Source: Diadophis punctatus similis (lineage: Eukaryota > Chordata > Lepidosauria > Squamata > Dipsadidae). Taken from it: a stretch of DNA of 64,000 nucleotides. Below the pieces are notes generated by a model that saw only the letters and a program-made list of their open reading frames with translations, made no database searches and was not told the origin of the DNA. Made by a program: the position numbers and the translations under genes. Location: contig JALIGW010000002.1 of NCBI GenBank assembly GCA_023053685.1, positions 169,426,430-169,490,429 on the forward strand. Reading direction: 5' to 3'. How positions within the stretch are numbered: position 1 is the first letter of the stretch; each line of letters opens with the position of its first letter. This document shows positions 37,258-48,098 of this stretch, in pieces.

Positions 37258-37881
37258 TGACATCACTGCAAAATAAATAAATAAATAAAAACCTAAAGCA
37301 GGAGTGCAACAGAATGAAGAGATGAAAAAGCAATAATTCCCAAGGAAATTCATGGGATTCGTTTTATCAGCACATCTGATGTTGAAATGCAGTTTTGCTA
37401 CTATTAAATCTTTTCAAACCCCTGAAGTTAAGAACCTTTGACATTATTTCATAAAGGGAAGAGGAAATTTATCAGACTTTATATTTGATTCTTGGCAGAC
37501 ACACAGAGCTTTAAATACATTTTGGATCAGCATTTCAAAGTGATCATTGCTTTCAGTGGGCTAGGCCTCCATGGGGAATGCTGGAATTCTCAGTGAATTC
37601 TCAGTGAAAGAAAGACTCAGATGAGACTGATAATTTTGACAAAGATTTGAAAGGCTAAATTAATATTTCCTAGAATAAGAGCCAAGATTAGTAGAAGTGT
37701 CAAGAAGAGAACTTTTTGACAAATCTTGTTTGTCGAATAATGGGCCTAAGGATGTGTAATTAAGCCAGTTTCTTTGCTGATCAACTCTTAATATGCATTT
37801 TTGTGTTATAGATGCCAAAGGAAGCAGTTGGTAAAGACCAACAATTAGTGAACCAGACCCTGACTGTAATGGACAGTGTGG
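37258..37881. other. Intronic sequence, nothing recognised
   Basis: No known element. An 11-bp GAATTCTCAGTG duplication lies near 37584. Confidence 0.45.
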
Positions 37882-39014
37882 TGCCCACATACAGGCACTG
37901 AATGTAAAATAATAAGTTGTTGTATAAAGTTATAATGTTGTTAAAAGGAACTTCTTTAAACAAGTAAGTATAGAGCCAGACAGCTTTTAAAATGTATGGT
38001 AAGTAGAAAGGGGGAGGTGTTTATCCCAGTGCTCCAGAAGGGAGGGGGGATAGATGACATCATAAGAGACAGCCAATCGGATCATAGATAGCAGGGCCAG
38101 GAACTATAAAAGGCCTGGCTGAGAGAGATGTGGAGCTCTCTCTTTTGTGTGAACTTCCATGAGGGAAGGATTTAGTGAGAAGTGCTGTGAAGAGCTGAGG
38201 GAAGCTCTGTTATGTGGTAAATCCCAGGAGGGAAGGCTTAGTGTGGAGAGCCGAGGAGCTCTGTGTGTGACTTCCAAAGAGGGAAGATTTATAGAGAATC
38301 TCTGCCTGAGTTTGACTGTCCAAGAGGGAAGTTGACAGGAGAGAAAGAGAGTCTCTGAAGGGAAGAAAAGAAAAAGAAAGAATTAAATAGCTGCTTGTGG
38401 TTGTAACAAATTCACTTGACAATTACTGAGAAGTTGCATTTAAATAAACTGTTTACTAGTTTGTTCAAGAAGCGGGTCAATGTCTGTCTATTCCACACAT
38501 AAAGTAAATCTCAAACAATCCTGCAGAGCTTAGAGATATTGTAAAAGTAAAAGCAAGCCTCTAAAGAGAGAGAGAAGTGAAACAGAGGGTGCGACCCTTG
38601 GTCAGGGAGATACAAAAAAGAAAATGAAACAAAAATCGCTACCAAGACATATAAAACAATGAACCTGACTGGAAGGAGACGGGTGGCAACCTGGCAACTG
38701 GTGACAGCGGTGGGATAAACACCTCCCCCTTTCTACTTACCATGCATTTTAAAAGCTGTTTTGCTCTATACCAGGGGTCGGGAACCTTTTTGACTAAGAG
38801 AGCCATGAAAGCAAAAAATTTGGAAATTTATTTCAGTGAGAGCCATATAATATATTTTAAAAGTTAATTCAACTAAATGTCAATAGGGACAATGGGATAT
38901 TGAGAGAATCCCTGTCTTTGTGCTGTTTAATTTGTTGCTGCTGTAGCAGCTTCCTTGCTCCAAAGTGATATTTGTCTTTGAGTTGGTGATTTCCATCATA
39001 GCATTGGTAATGAT

Positions 39015-39099
<85 letters not shown>

Positions 39100-39233
39100 T
39101 TCTTCTTCTTCTTCTTCTTTCTTTCTTTCTCTCTTTCTTTCTTCTTCTTCTTCTTCTTTCTTTCTTTCTTTCTTCTTCTTCTTCTTCTTCTTCTTCTTCT
39201 TTCTTTCTTTCTTTCTTTCTCTTTCTTTCTTCT

Positions 39234-39308
<75 letters not shown>

Positions 39309-39311
39309 CTC
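39015..39311. repeat. (TTTC)n / (TTC)n pyrimidine array
   Basis: About 297 bp of pure pyrimidine on the plus strand, alternating tetramer and trimer blocks, nested in the hAT element. It can form triplex DNA. Confidence 0.97.
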
Positions 39312-39412
39312 TGCAAACCAATCCCCACCGTGACTCCTTTCTCCCTCGCCCAGCCCTCTTCCAAGACGTCAAGTGCGGGGAACCGCACCAAGCGAGGTAG
39401 GTGGGTGGGTTG

Positions 39413-40247
39413 CTGAAGAAGCCCCGGAGCCCCGCCGCCAACCTGCGTCTCCTGCTGGGAAGGAGCCTCTGTCGCTGTCTCTCGTGGGGTTCCAGCCACC
39501 CGACTGAGTCCCTGACCGTGGCACCGGCAGGGTTAATGCGTATGGGAGAGGAGAGAGAGCGCTACCGCCACCACTGCTGCTTTCACCGCTCCGATATTTC
39601 TTTGGTGGGCGCGCGCGGGAGGGACCATGGAGCAGAGGCGCCCGGCAGCTTAAGGCAAGAGGCGGGTGGGAGACGCGGGCAGGAGCCTGTCGCCGCCGCC
39701 GTCACTTCTGGCATCCCCACGCCTCTCACCCCGCTCGCCGGGTGCCTCTGCTCAGCGGTCCCTCCTGCGCAGGCCCACCAAAGAAATATTGGAGCAGCGA
39801 AAGTAGCAGCGGCGGGAAGGAGGGAAGGAGAGAGCGCGCTACTGCCGCCGCTGCTACTTTCGCTGCTCCAATATTTCTTTGGTGGGCCTGTGCAGGAGGG
39901 ACCGCTGAGCAGAGGCACCCGGCGAGCGGGGTGAGAGGCGTGGGGATGCCAGAAGTGGCGGCGGCGGCGACAGGCTCCTGCCCGCGTCTCCCACCCGCCT
40001 CTTGCCTTAAGCTGCCGGGCGCCTCTGCTCCATAGTCCCTCCCGCGCGCGCCCACCAAAGAAATATCGGAGCGGTGAAAGCAGCAGTGGCGGCGGTAGCG
40101 CTCTCTCTCCTCTCCCATACGCATTAACCCTGCCGGTGCCGCGGTCAGGGACTCAGTCGGGTGGCTGGAACCCCGCGAGAGACAGCGACAGAGGCTCCTT
40201 CCCAGCAGGAGACGCAGGTTGGCGGCGGGGCTCCGGGGCTTCTTCAG
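39413..40247. repeat. 835-bp near-perfect palindrome made of four alternating units
   Basis: Arms 39413-39816 and 39845-40247 with a 28-bp spacer. Each arm again contains two inverted copies of one unit, seen at about 39563-39649, 39735-39812, 39841-39928 and 40010-40090, in +, -, +, - order, recognised by ATATTTCTTTGGTGGGC and GAGGGACC. Differences between arms that I noted are mainly CpG to TpG or CpA (for example CTCTCGTGGGG against CTCTCGCGGGG). Confidence 0.93.
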
Positions 40248-40320
40248 CCGCTTGGCTGGAGAACGGCGGGGATGTGGCCATGGCCGTTTTTTAGCTCCCC
40301 CCATCCCGGCTGAACACCGC

Positions 40321-40384
40321 CATTTGGGTTATTTTTCCCTCTGTGCATGCGCGCGCATGCACAGAGGGAAAAATAACCCAAATG
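40321..40384. repeat. 64-bp perfect palindrome
   Basis: Thirty-two bases from CATTTGGGTTATTTTTCCCT through TGCATGCGC are followed with no spacer by their exact complement. About 19 flanking bases on each side (TCCCGGCTGA core) are also imperfectly complementary, extending it to about 100 bp. Confidence 0.95.
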
Positions 40385-40443
40385 ATTGTGGTCAGCCGGG
40401 ACGGGAAAGCGGTGATTGTGTTCAGCCGGGACGGGAAAGCGGG
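40384..40443. repeat. Two tandem copies of a 30-bp unit
   Basis: GATTGTGGTCAGCCGGGACG... is repeated immediately as GATTGTGTTCAGCCGGGACG..., differing at two positions. Confidence 0.88.
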
Positions 40444-41081
40444 CAGGAGAAGCTCCGCGCCGCAACCGCCGCCAGTTCCATCGGCTATACGCCGAAGGAC
40501 TAGCCCGGGCGAACCGGGAGGATTTCACCCCTGCTGCGAGCCATATGCAGTCATCAAAAGAGCCACATCTGGCTCGCGAGCCATAGGTTCCCGACCCCTG
40601 CTCTATACTTACTTGTTTAAACAGTTCCTTTTAACAACACTGTAACTTTATACAACAACTTACTATTTTACATTCAGTACCTGTATGTGGGCCAGATATT
40701 TTCCTTTATATGAAATACTGGTGCTGAAAAGTTTTAGTTGCCTTTTGTCCACTAAACTTTGACAGTCATGGGTTAGGAATAGTCCTGACACTTACGGTCT
40801 TTTTTTTAACAGACCCAAAGATAATGTTGCATCTTTCTTCCAATACTACATGAAAAGATAGCAGTAATTGAGGCTACTTGTGACAACACCTCTGCATTTC
40901 ATCCATTAGCTTCAGTTCCAAATCACAAAGGTTTAATTTCAGGAGAAGGATCAGTAACACACTATTTATATCAAAAGGCTCTCCACTTTTGATAACATTA
41001 AGGGAATAACATTTCTAACCATGTATGTATTTTAATCCAGTAATTTTTTGCCTTTGGGCATGTCCACCACATATGATAATA

Positions 41082-41730
41082 CTGTCTTTCTCCAAAAAGA
41101 AGGTTGGGTCTTATTTTCTTTTGCTCTCCAAAAAAACGGCTAGGCCTTCTTTTTGGAGGGTTCTAATTATTGACTCACCTCAGGACGGTGGCACCGACAG
41201 CTCCACCCAGCAGGAGCCCGCTGCTGGCCCACTTCTTCTGCGGCCACTTGCCGCCACTCACACACATCGCCCTGGCCTCTGTTTCGCCTGCTGGAAGGCA
41301 TCTGCAGCCGATAAAAGAACTCCAGATCGATCCAGAGCTCTGTTATCGGCTGCAGATGCCTCATGGAAAGCCCTCTGCAGCTGATAATAGAGCTCCGGAT
41401 CGATCCGGAGTTCTTTTATCGGCTGCAGATGCCTTCCGGCAGGCATCTGAAGGTGAAACGGATGCCAGAGCGATGCGTGCGAGTGGCAGCAAGCAGCCGC
41501 AGAAGAAGTGGCCACAGAGGAAGGCAAGGAAGGTGTCAGGGTGTGTGAGGCCTGGTAAGTAGGGCAGCTCCATACCCCCATCCCCACCCTAGCTTATTTT
41601 ACCTGTGTGCCTCGCTCCACTCCCTGCACCCCGCGGGGTCTTAATTAGGGCTAATTTTGTGGGTGAGGTTTAATTTGATCGCATGCGCTCAAAAACGTAA
41701 TAGGTGTGTCATCTTTTTGGAGAAACACGG
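41082..41730. mobile_element. 649-bp TA-flanked TIR element with internal palindrome
   Basis: Ends CTGTCTTTCTCCAAAAAGAAG and complement of CCGTGTTTCTCCAAAAAGATG, flanked by TA (41080-41081 and 41731-41732). The host L1 reading frame continues on both sides, so the insertion point is exact. The interior holds a 281-bp palindrome. No transposase. Fits Tc1/mariner superfamily MITEs with CCGTGTTTC ends common in squamates. Confidence 0.88.
41230..41510. repeat. 281-bp palindrome with nested hairpins
   Basis: Outer arms run from CACTTCTTCTGCGG at 41230 to its complement ending at 41510. The core 41286-41444 contains four copies, alternating in orientation, of a unit of about 35 bp marked by GCATCTGCAGCCGATAA, with GATCGATCC at each inner axis. 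Confidence 0.9.
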
Positions 41731-42485
41731 TATGAACCTGGTATCTGATTACACTTGCAACATTTAGTTGACAGATTTTCAAACATCTTTGTTAATCTTG
41801 CTGGTGGTAAATGCCACCTATAAAACATTTTGTATAGATTTTCCTTATATTCTGTTGACATTGTTAATTTATAATTTCTATCCCAGAGTTTCTGCCATTT
41901 ATCTAATTCTATTGAATAAGTTTGATAATTGATAAAAGTTTGATAATTGATAAAAATTTTGGCCCATGTTAGCATTGTTTCTTTCACTTGTTCTTCTTCC
42001 ATTTAATACTCAATAGAGTATTAATCCTTATATCTTACAATTTTTTCTGTATTAATCACATTCAGATGTATCAGTGCCTCTATCATGGAGACCCAGACTG
42101 GTATTTTCATATAATGTCTTTCTTTGATTTTTCCCCATACTAGCAACAATGCATTTCTAACAAAGTGTCTTTGAAAATATCCATGTATTTTATTTTCCCC
42201 ATACCATAGAAAAGCATGCCACCCCAAATGGAGATCGTGTCCCTCCAGACTTAATAATATTTTGTGTCTCAAATTTATCCATTCCTTCACCCATACAAGT
42301 GCAGAGGCCTAGTGATATAACTCCCAATCTGGCAACCCAAAGCCCCCTTTATGTTTGGTATCTTGTAGCAATTTCAATCTTATTCTTGCTTTTTTCCCTT
42401 GCCAAATATATTTTAATATCATTTTATTTCGTTGTTCAAATTTTTTTTTCTAAATTTATCGGAATTGTTTGGAATGTGTGTGCTT

Positions 42486-44767
42486 TAGTACTCCACTGAA
42501 TGACCCAAAACAATATTTGTGGAACTAATAAAACATGATTGGTATAATGTGATTATTTATTCATTGTTACAGTTAATTATATTTTTGATTGGAGATGAGA
42601 GTTTGGAAAGAAGTGCCTGAACATATTTTAGATGATTTAATTGTTTAGTTTACTGGCTTTGTTCCATGTACAAACATCAACAAATTAGTTCTTATTTTTT
42701 TATAGACTCTTTTTTTAAAGAATCATCTCTGGACAAGATGGGTGGCACACACATTTAATAATAAATAAATAATCCTTCAGTGCTAACATAATTGGATCGC
42801 AAATTCATCCTCTAAAACAACTTAGCTCTGCGGGAAAATACAATTAATTAGAAGTGATGTGTTACAATATTAAATTATATTGCATTTCTTTTTCAACCAG
42901 AATAAGTGACAATAAACTTTAATTGCAAAATTTTGCAAATTGTGAAATGCTTTGCTGTGACTGCTTCAAGGTGGAATATAATGCTCTGTAAATAGTAAAA
43001 AACAACAACAACCACACACCTGATGTTGAAATATTTGTGGGCTGTGGCTGTTCCTCAGAAATTCCTATTCTGTTGCCTCCATATATGAATGAATGAAAAA
43101 AATTTTTTTTTCTATAGAGTTATCAGAGTTTGAGTTAGAAGATATTTTTGAAGAAATCAATGTTAGAAAAGGATCCAGTAGAATTTCATGGAGTTTTGAG
43201 CATTTGAATTCATACTGCTGTAAAGATTGTTCATGATCTACTTTATATCACTGTTTGAAAAATAATGTAATTGTGGTGACTCTACAGTAACTCTACAGTT
43301 AACTTCATGGTCCTTAAAACCTAGATCTAAATCTTTGTTTGCCATTTGCTTTAAAGATTTAACAAATTATTTATTATCCCTAATCTGATATAATTACCTT
43401 TTATTGGACCAAGATACAGGAATGCTAACTGCCTGACTGAGTGATCTTTTTTGTTTCTTCTTTTTACAAGCCTTACGGAAAATCTCCTAAAATGACGAAG
43501 AGTTGGGTCTGTTTTGAAGGTTCATGTATTAAGTAACCTGTTAAACTTAATCTTGATGATTTCCAAGACAAAAACCTTTCCAATTATGCCATTTACTAAA
43601 TTTAAGAAAATTATTTCATGGTGGAGTAAACACTTTGGGCAAAATGATTCTGTGAAATATGCTGTTATAATTAATGATTAAAGGAGCATAATAATGATTA
43701 AAGGATTTCATAAAGATATAATTTTAATAAATGTGGCTATTTTGAAGTGCATCTAAGGAGACTAAGCATATATTTCTCAATCTGTCTTAATAGTAAAAAT
43801 AATTGGTTTCAATTTCCTTGACTTCAAAATCCTAAATATACTTTCCATTTGTGATGGGAATGAAAATATGCTACTGATAAAAGCTAAAGTTTTCATCTTA
43901 GTAAGAATTGAATACTTTTCACCACCATTAATTTTCAGCAAAGAACTATGAATGAAATTGCCACCATTTGAAATAAAAAAAATAAAAACTAATTTGTCGG
44001 TATTGTGTTTTGCTTCCTTCTGCCACTTAGTCACAATCTTGTTAATATTGCAAAAAGAATCTATTTAGAGTCTTCTAAAATTAGTCAAATAAAAAGTGAA
44101 GAAAATTTCACCTTAAAAGCAGAAACATTTTTAGGTCACAGACTTACTTTTGTTACTTTGACAACATGAACATCGCAAAGAAAACCAGACATAATCTTTG
44201 AATTAAAGTATGTAGAAAGGGGATTATGTAATGAATATTGAAGAATGAAATACTACATCTGTAATTTTTTCATACAGAGACATAATTCTCTATACATAAA
44301 TTTAAGCTTACCAGCCTCACTTCTATGTTGAAAGTTCAATGACAGTTTGAAAAGCTTTAGCAAAAAGGCGATCAAGACAGAAGCAGGAAATTTATGGCAA
44401 CTCTTCTAGGATTACCCCAAACTGTTTTCTGATTATTCTCAAAGGACAGTTGCAATGTAAGCTCTTCTGATATGTGATGTTGAATGGTCCTATTTTAAAG
44501 TTAATAAGCATCCATGTTAGCTAAATTAGTCTGAGGTATCAGGTGGATTGCAAGTCTATCAATAAAGCTAATAAATAACAAAATTAGCATGCCTGATAAT
44601 GAATCCATTTCTCCTAGGTAAGCCAACCTTGAGGGGGTGGTTAATACCCTGGGGTTGCCTAGCATTTTTGTGCCTTTCCATCATAGCATTCATGCTCCTG
44701 TAAGCTAAGCTGAAGTCAAGGCAAATCAAGTTCAGAAGCTTCCATAGAAAAATGTTGAGGTTGTCTT
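42486..44767. other. Intronic sequence, nothing recognised
   Basis: 2.3 kb of AT-rich sequence without a repeat or exon I recognise. Confidence 0.5.
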
Positions 44768-45437
44768 ATTTATTTTTATTTATTTATTTTATTTATTTTT
44801 GTCAAGTACGTATTGTCAAGTACTTTGTCAAGTATGTATGTAATATACATAGATATAACATTGTTTATATACATAAGATGGGTACTGATAAGAGGGAACA
44901 TTAGGACAGGGATGGTAGGCACGCTGGTGCGCTTATGCACACTCCTTACTGACCTCTTAGGAATCGGGTGAGGTCAACAGTGGACAGTCTAAGGGTAAAG
45001 TTTTGGGGGTTTGATGACGAAACCACAGAGTCAGGTAGTGAGTTCCAGGCATTAACCACTAAAGTCGTATTTTCTACAGTCAAGTTTGGAGGGGTTCACT
45101 TTGAGTTTGTATCTGTTGTGTGCTTGTGTATTGTTGTGGTTGAAGCTAAGTAGTCGTTGACAGGAAGGACGTTGTAGCAGATAATTTTATGAGCTATGCT
45201 TAGGTCGTGCCGAAGGCGACGTAGTTCTAAGCTTTCTAAGCCCAGGATTTCAAGTCTGGTTGCGTAAGGTATTCTGTTGCGAGTAGAGGAGTGGAGGGCT
45301 CTTCTCATAAAGTATTTCTGGACACTTTCTAATGCATTTATGTCCGATATGCGGTGTGGGTTCCAGACAGATGAGCTGTATTCAAGAATTGGTCTGGCAA
45401 ATGTTTTGTATGCTCTGGTTAGTAGTGTGATATTACC
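44768..45437 (-). mobile_element. Rex1-like (CR1-clade) LINE, RT C-terminus and 3' UTR
   Basis: Minus strand from 45437: RAYKTFARPILEYSSSVWNP, HRISDINALESVQKYFMRRA, IPYATRLEILGLESLELRRL, RHDLSIAHKIICYNVLPVND, then in another frame NAWNSLPDSVV and NFTLRLSTVDLTRFL. These are the C-terminal blocks of CR1/Rex1-type RTs. A 3' UTR with TTGTCAAGTACGT (partly triplicated) and a (TTTA)n tail follows. Frameshifts present. Same family as 13922-14190. Confidence 0.85.
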
Positions 45438-45965
45438 GGATTATTATTATATTATTCTAGCCTAGTTGCTCATCCACTGGGATGTGCTCATTATTCATCT
45501 CCTCCATCTCTGCTCTCTCCTTCAGTGAGGGCTCATTCAATAGCCTGGTGAGAATGGTGGGAATTTTGCAATGTTCTTAGGATAAGTATTACTAAATCCA
45601 GGAAACTTTGCCAACTCATACCCTTAAGGAAGAAATGGAACTTCTTGCTGAGTCATTCTCCTGTTACTGTCTCCTTATAGTTCTATTTTGGAAAACACTC
45701 AAGATAGAGGTATGTCAACATTTTTAAGTAAATGTAAGTAATTGCTCTCAGAGTCGATGAAGGCCTTCAAAGCAGAAGAATAGCTTAAGAGTCATTGCAT
45801 TGGACACATGGGGCAGTCCCATATGAGTGGCTCTGGCTGTTCAATAGTCTCAACAGTGATAGTGTCCGATGGTTTTCTGAAGAAATGAAAACAGGCATTT
45901 GGCATAATTATGTGATTATCTACATTGTATGGAGATAAACATTAAGTATCACTGCCGTTATGAAG

Positions 45966-45968
<3 letters not shown>
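45438..45968. other. Intronic sequence, nothing recognised
   Basis: No known element or exon. Confidence 0.45.

Positions 45969-46031
<63 letters not shown>
45969..46031. repeat. (TG)n microsatellite
   Basis: About 31 uninterrupted TG units. Confidence 0.98.
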
Positions 46032-46035
<4 letters not shown>

Positions 46036-46970
46036 ACAAAGGCTGAATAAACTGTCTTGTGGCTAAGAAAAAGGATGTGATGCTGGCCAAAGTGCCTGAC
46101 ACCTTCCTGAAAGGTCATGAGTTGACACAATCCAGAAGCTTTTAGTGATTCTGGGTTTTGTTTGGAGGTTTTAGGAAGGGAAAACAGTAATTCGGTATCC
46201 CTCACAAAGAATGATGCACTCCTATTGGGAAGTCTTTCTCTTCCATTGAGCCACAGCTTTGAGAAGGACACGGAAAGCTGAGGGAGGAAGGGGATCCCCC
46301 CATATAGGCAGACAGTTCACCCAAATCAACTCTGATGACTAGTGAAATGACAGATGCCACAGCTAGATGCCCTTCAACTCCTGATTATTCACTTAACTGC
46401 TTACATTCTTTTCTGACTTGTCTGCTATATTTACTGGGAACAAATTACATTATCATTCCGACATGCTAAAATTTCTTAAGAAATAACTCTTTTCAGTGAT
46501 TATAAAATATTGATTAATTGCTCCAAAACTTGGTTCAGAAAGAAGCAGAATCCAAGTCTAGCTAATGCCAAACTCTTTGAAGCCAAAATGGTGAAATCTT
46601 GTGAGACCAACAATGGTCATTTGGACAGGGATGGGCTGGGAGTAATGAGGCCGGGGAGACCTTTTCCTAAGTTCTTATTTCAGGCTGAAATTGATCCACA
46701 CAAGAAGGGCAGTAACTGGGCAGTTTAAATGGATGTTTATAATTATAGTTCCCTGAAGAATGGTTTTCATATGATCTTGAGAGTGCTCCTGCATTTGGCA
46801 TCTATACAAACACAACTTACAAAGCCATTTCCAGCCACTTCTGGAAAAGGAAACCTTCCTCTCAAATATTAATGCAGTAGTAATGATCAGTAAGAGGCAG
46901 ATAAAATGGCTGTTCTACAAAATATACATATTTTAAGTTTCCTGTATCTACTACACCAGCATGAATATTG
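46032..46970. other. Intronic sequence, nothing recognised
   Basis: No known element or exon. Confidence 0.45.
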
Positions 46971-46975
46971 AGCTG

Positions 46976-47180
46976 TGTTATGTATTAAAGTTAAACTGTT
47001 TACTCCAAGGTCCACTTTGCTGAGCGGGAAAATGAAGACCGCTGATTGGTTGAACCAGCCGGCAGCCCTCTATATAAGAGAGAGCTGTCAGGCTGGTTCT
47101 TTGCTGGATCTGAGTGTTATTCAATAAAGAGCTGTTAGTCACAATACTGTCTCCAGCCTCTTCAGTACCGGAACTCAACA
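46976..47180 (+). mobile_element. Solo LTR, family B, 205 bp
   Basis: Begins TGTTATGTATT and ends GGAACTCAACA, with a perfect 5-bp TSD AGCTG (46971-46975 and 47181-47185). Contains a TATA box (TATATAAG, 47071) and AATAAA (47122) in the expected order for U3-R-U5, so the promoter architecture is intact. No internal sequence. A compact LTR of a retrotransposon, Ty3-like or ERV-like. Confidence 0.88.
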
Positions 47181-47185
47181 AGCTG

Positions 47186-48085
47186 CATGTATGCGCCAGC
47201 CCACCACTCGCACAAGTCAGTTGTGCGAGCCCAATTCCAAACAGGCCATAGCCCGGTAGCTATTTGAAAGATTTTCCATAATTTTTCAAACCAGCCAATT
47301 AGTTTTTAAGATTTTTATGATATATTCACCAGTGATATCCATCAAACAAGATAGACAGGGTGCTTAGAGTTGTAGCTTCGTGTTTGATAGTTGTTATTAA
47401 AAATATAGAGTAAGAGAGCATTAAAAAACTGCAGCCTCTGAAGATACACAAAAATACAAAATAGTATTCTAGAATCAAGCTAGCATTTCACAATGGCAAA
47501 GATACTGCCTTTAAAAGGCTGCAAACTATCTGCACCACAGAAGTGAATTACTGACCGCAATCCTGATTTGAAGGACTGGCAATTACTTCAATGGGAAAAT
47601 CATATACCACCTTATCCTGGTGAGCCCAGACTCATCATAAGGGAGGATACTCTGAGTTGAAACTGCCTCCCCATTACTGACCAGTCCTCGGATCTTCTTA
47701 TTACTGATACCAGTTTTTGTCTTCTTTTTCATTGCATTCAGCAATCATTCCATCTCACCCTCCTTTTCAAACATCCATTGCCTTTGATATAGTTTAAGCT
47801 TCTTTTTCCGCTCACCAGGTGTCTTATCTCTCACCCCTTATCTACTCCACTTGAGCTTTATTTCCTACAGCTGTTGTCGGCTGGAAGCCAAATGCTATTA
47901 TTTTCCCTTTCTGACTTGTTACACCACATAATCTTTATTTTTAAAGCTGCATTCCTAGGCAAGTGTGCATGCACGTAAAGAGAGAGAAAGAGAAATATAA
48001 AAACTGAAATGGCAAGCCACCAAGACTGCTGTTCTGTGCTGTAGTTGTAGTCTGCATCTACACTTGTTCTATAGAGAAAAATCAA
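47186..48085. other. Intronic sequence, nothing recognised
   Basis: No known element or exon. Confidence 0.45.
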
Positions 48086-48098
48086 TGATTACATGCAT

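Larger units (their letters stand above)
38772..40600. mobile_element. 1.83-kb hAT-type element with giant internal palindrome
   Basis: Perfect 16-bp TIR CAGGGGTCGGGAACCT and complement, perfect 8-bp TSD CTCTATAC (38764-38771 and 40601-40608). Subterminal regions carry GAGAGCCAT / GAGCCACATCTGGCTCGCGA. Inside are a long TTTC/TTC array (39015-39311), an 835-bp palindrome (39413-40247) and a 64-bp perfect palindrome (40321-40384). Long open frames at 39401-39934 and 39726-40304 are mirror images of one another caused by the palindrome and have no transposase motifs. Confidence 0.93.
37882..40694 (+). mobile_element. LTR-like element bounded by about 155-bp inverted repeats
   Basis: Left arm 37882-38020 (TGCCCACATACAGG...GGAGGTGTTTATCCCA) is complemented by 38715-38771 plus 40601-40694, an arm interrupted by a nested hAT element. 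Between the arms are a CCAAT box (38072), TATAAAAGG (38106), about four imperfect repeats of GAGGGAAG-type units, and AATAAA (38442), then ATTCCACACA. This is an LTR layout (U3, R, U5). TGGCAACTGGTGACAGCGG near 38695 resembles post-LTR leader sequence. Read as an LTR plus leader followed by an inverted LTR piece. No TSD found. Confidence 0.55.
40790..42485 (-). mobile_element. L1-clade LINE ORF2 C-terminal part, split by a DNA transposon
   Basis: Minus strand, from about 42440: YIWQGKKARIRLKLLQDTKH, GGFGLPDWELYH, stop, VKEWINLRHKILLSLEGHDL, WHAFLWYGENK and, after frame breaks, KLWDRNYKLTMSTEYKENLY, KMFYRWHLPPARLTKM and KCCKCNQIPGS at 41760. The frame resumes on the other side of the 41082-41730 element as YHMWWTCPKAKNYW near 41075-41035. 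This is the C-terminal region of an L1 ORF2 with its conserved Cys-rich and MWWTC motifs. Several frameshifts, inactive. Confidence 0.88.

Noticed and set aside
38869..39499. Lysine/glutamate-rich or phenylalanine/serine/leucine-rich frames
   Set aside because: Translations of the TTTC/TTC array.
39401..40304. Two 177- and 192-codon proteins that are almost identical
   Set aside because: They are the same sequence read from the two arms of the palindrome. Proline-, arginine- and glycine-rich with no transposase motif.
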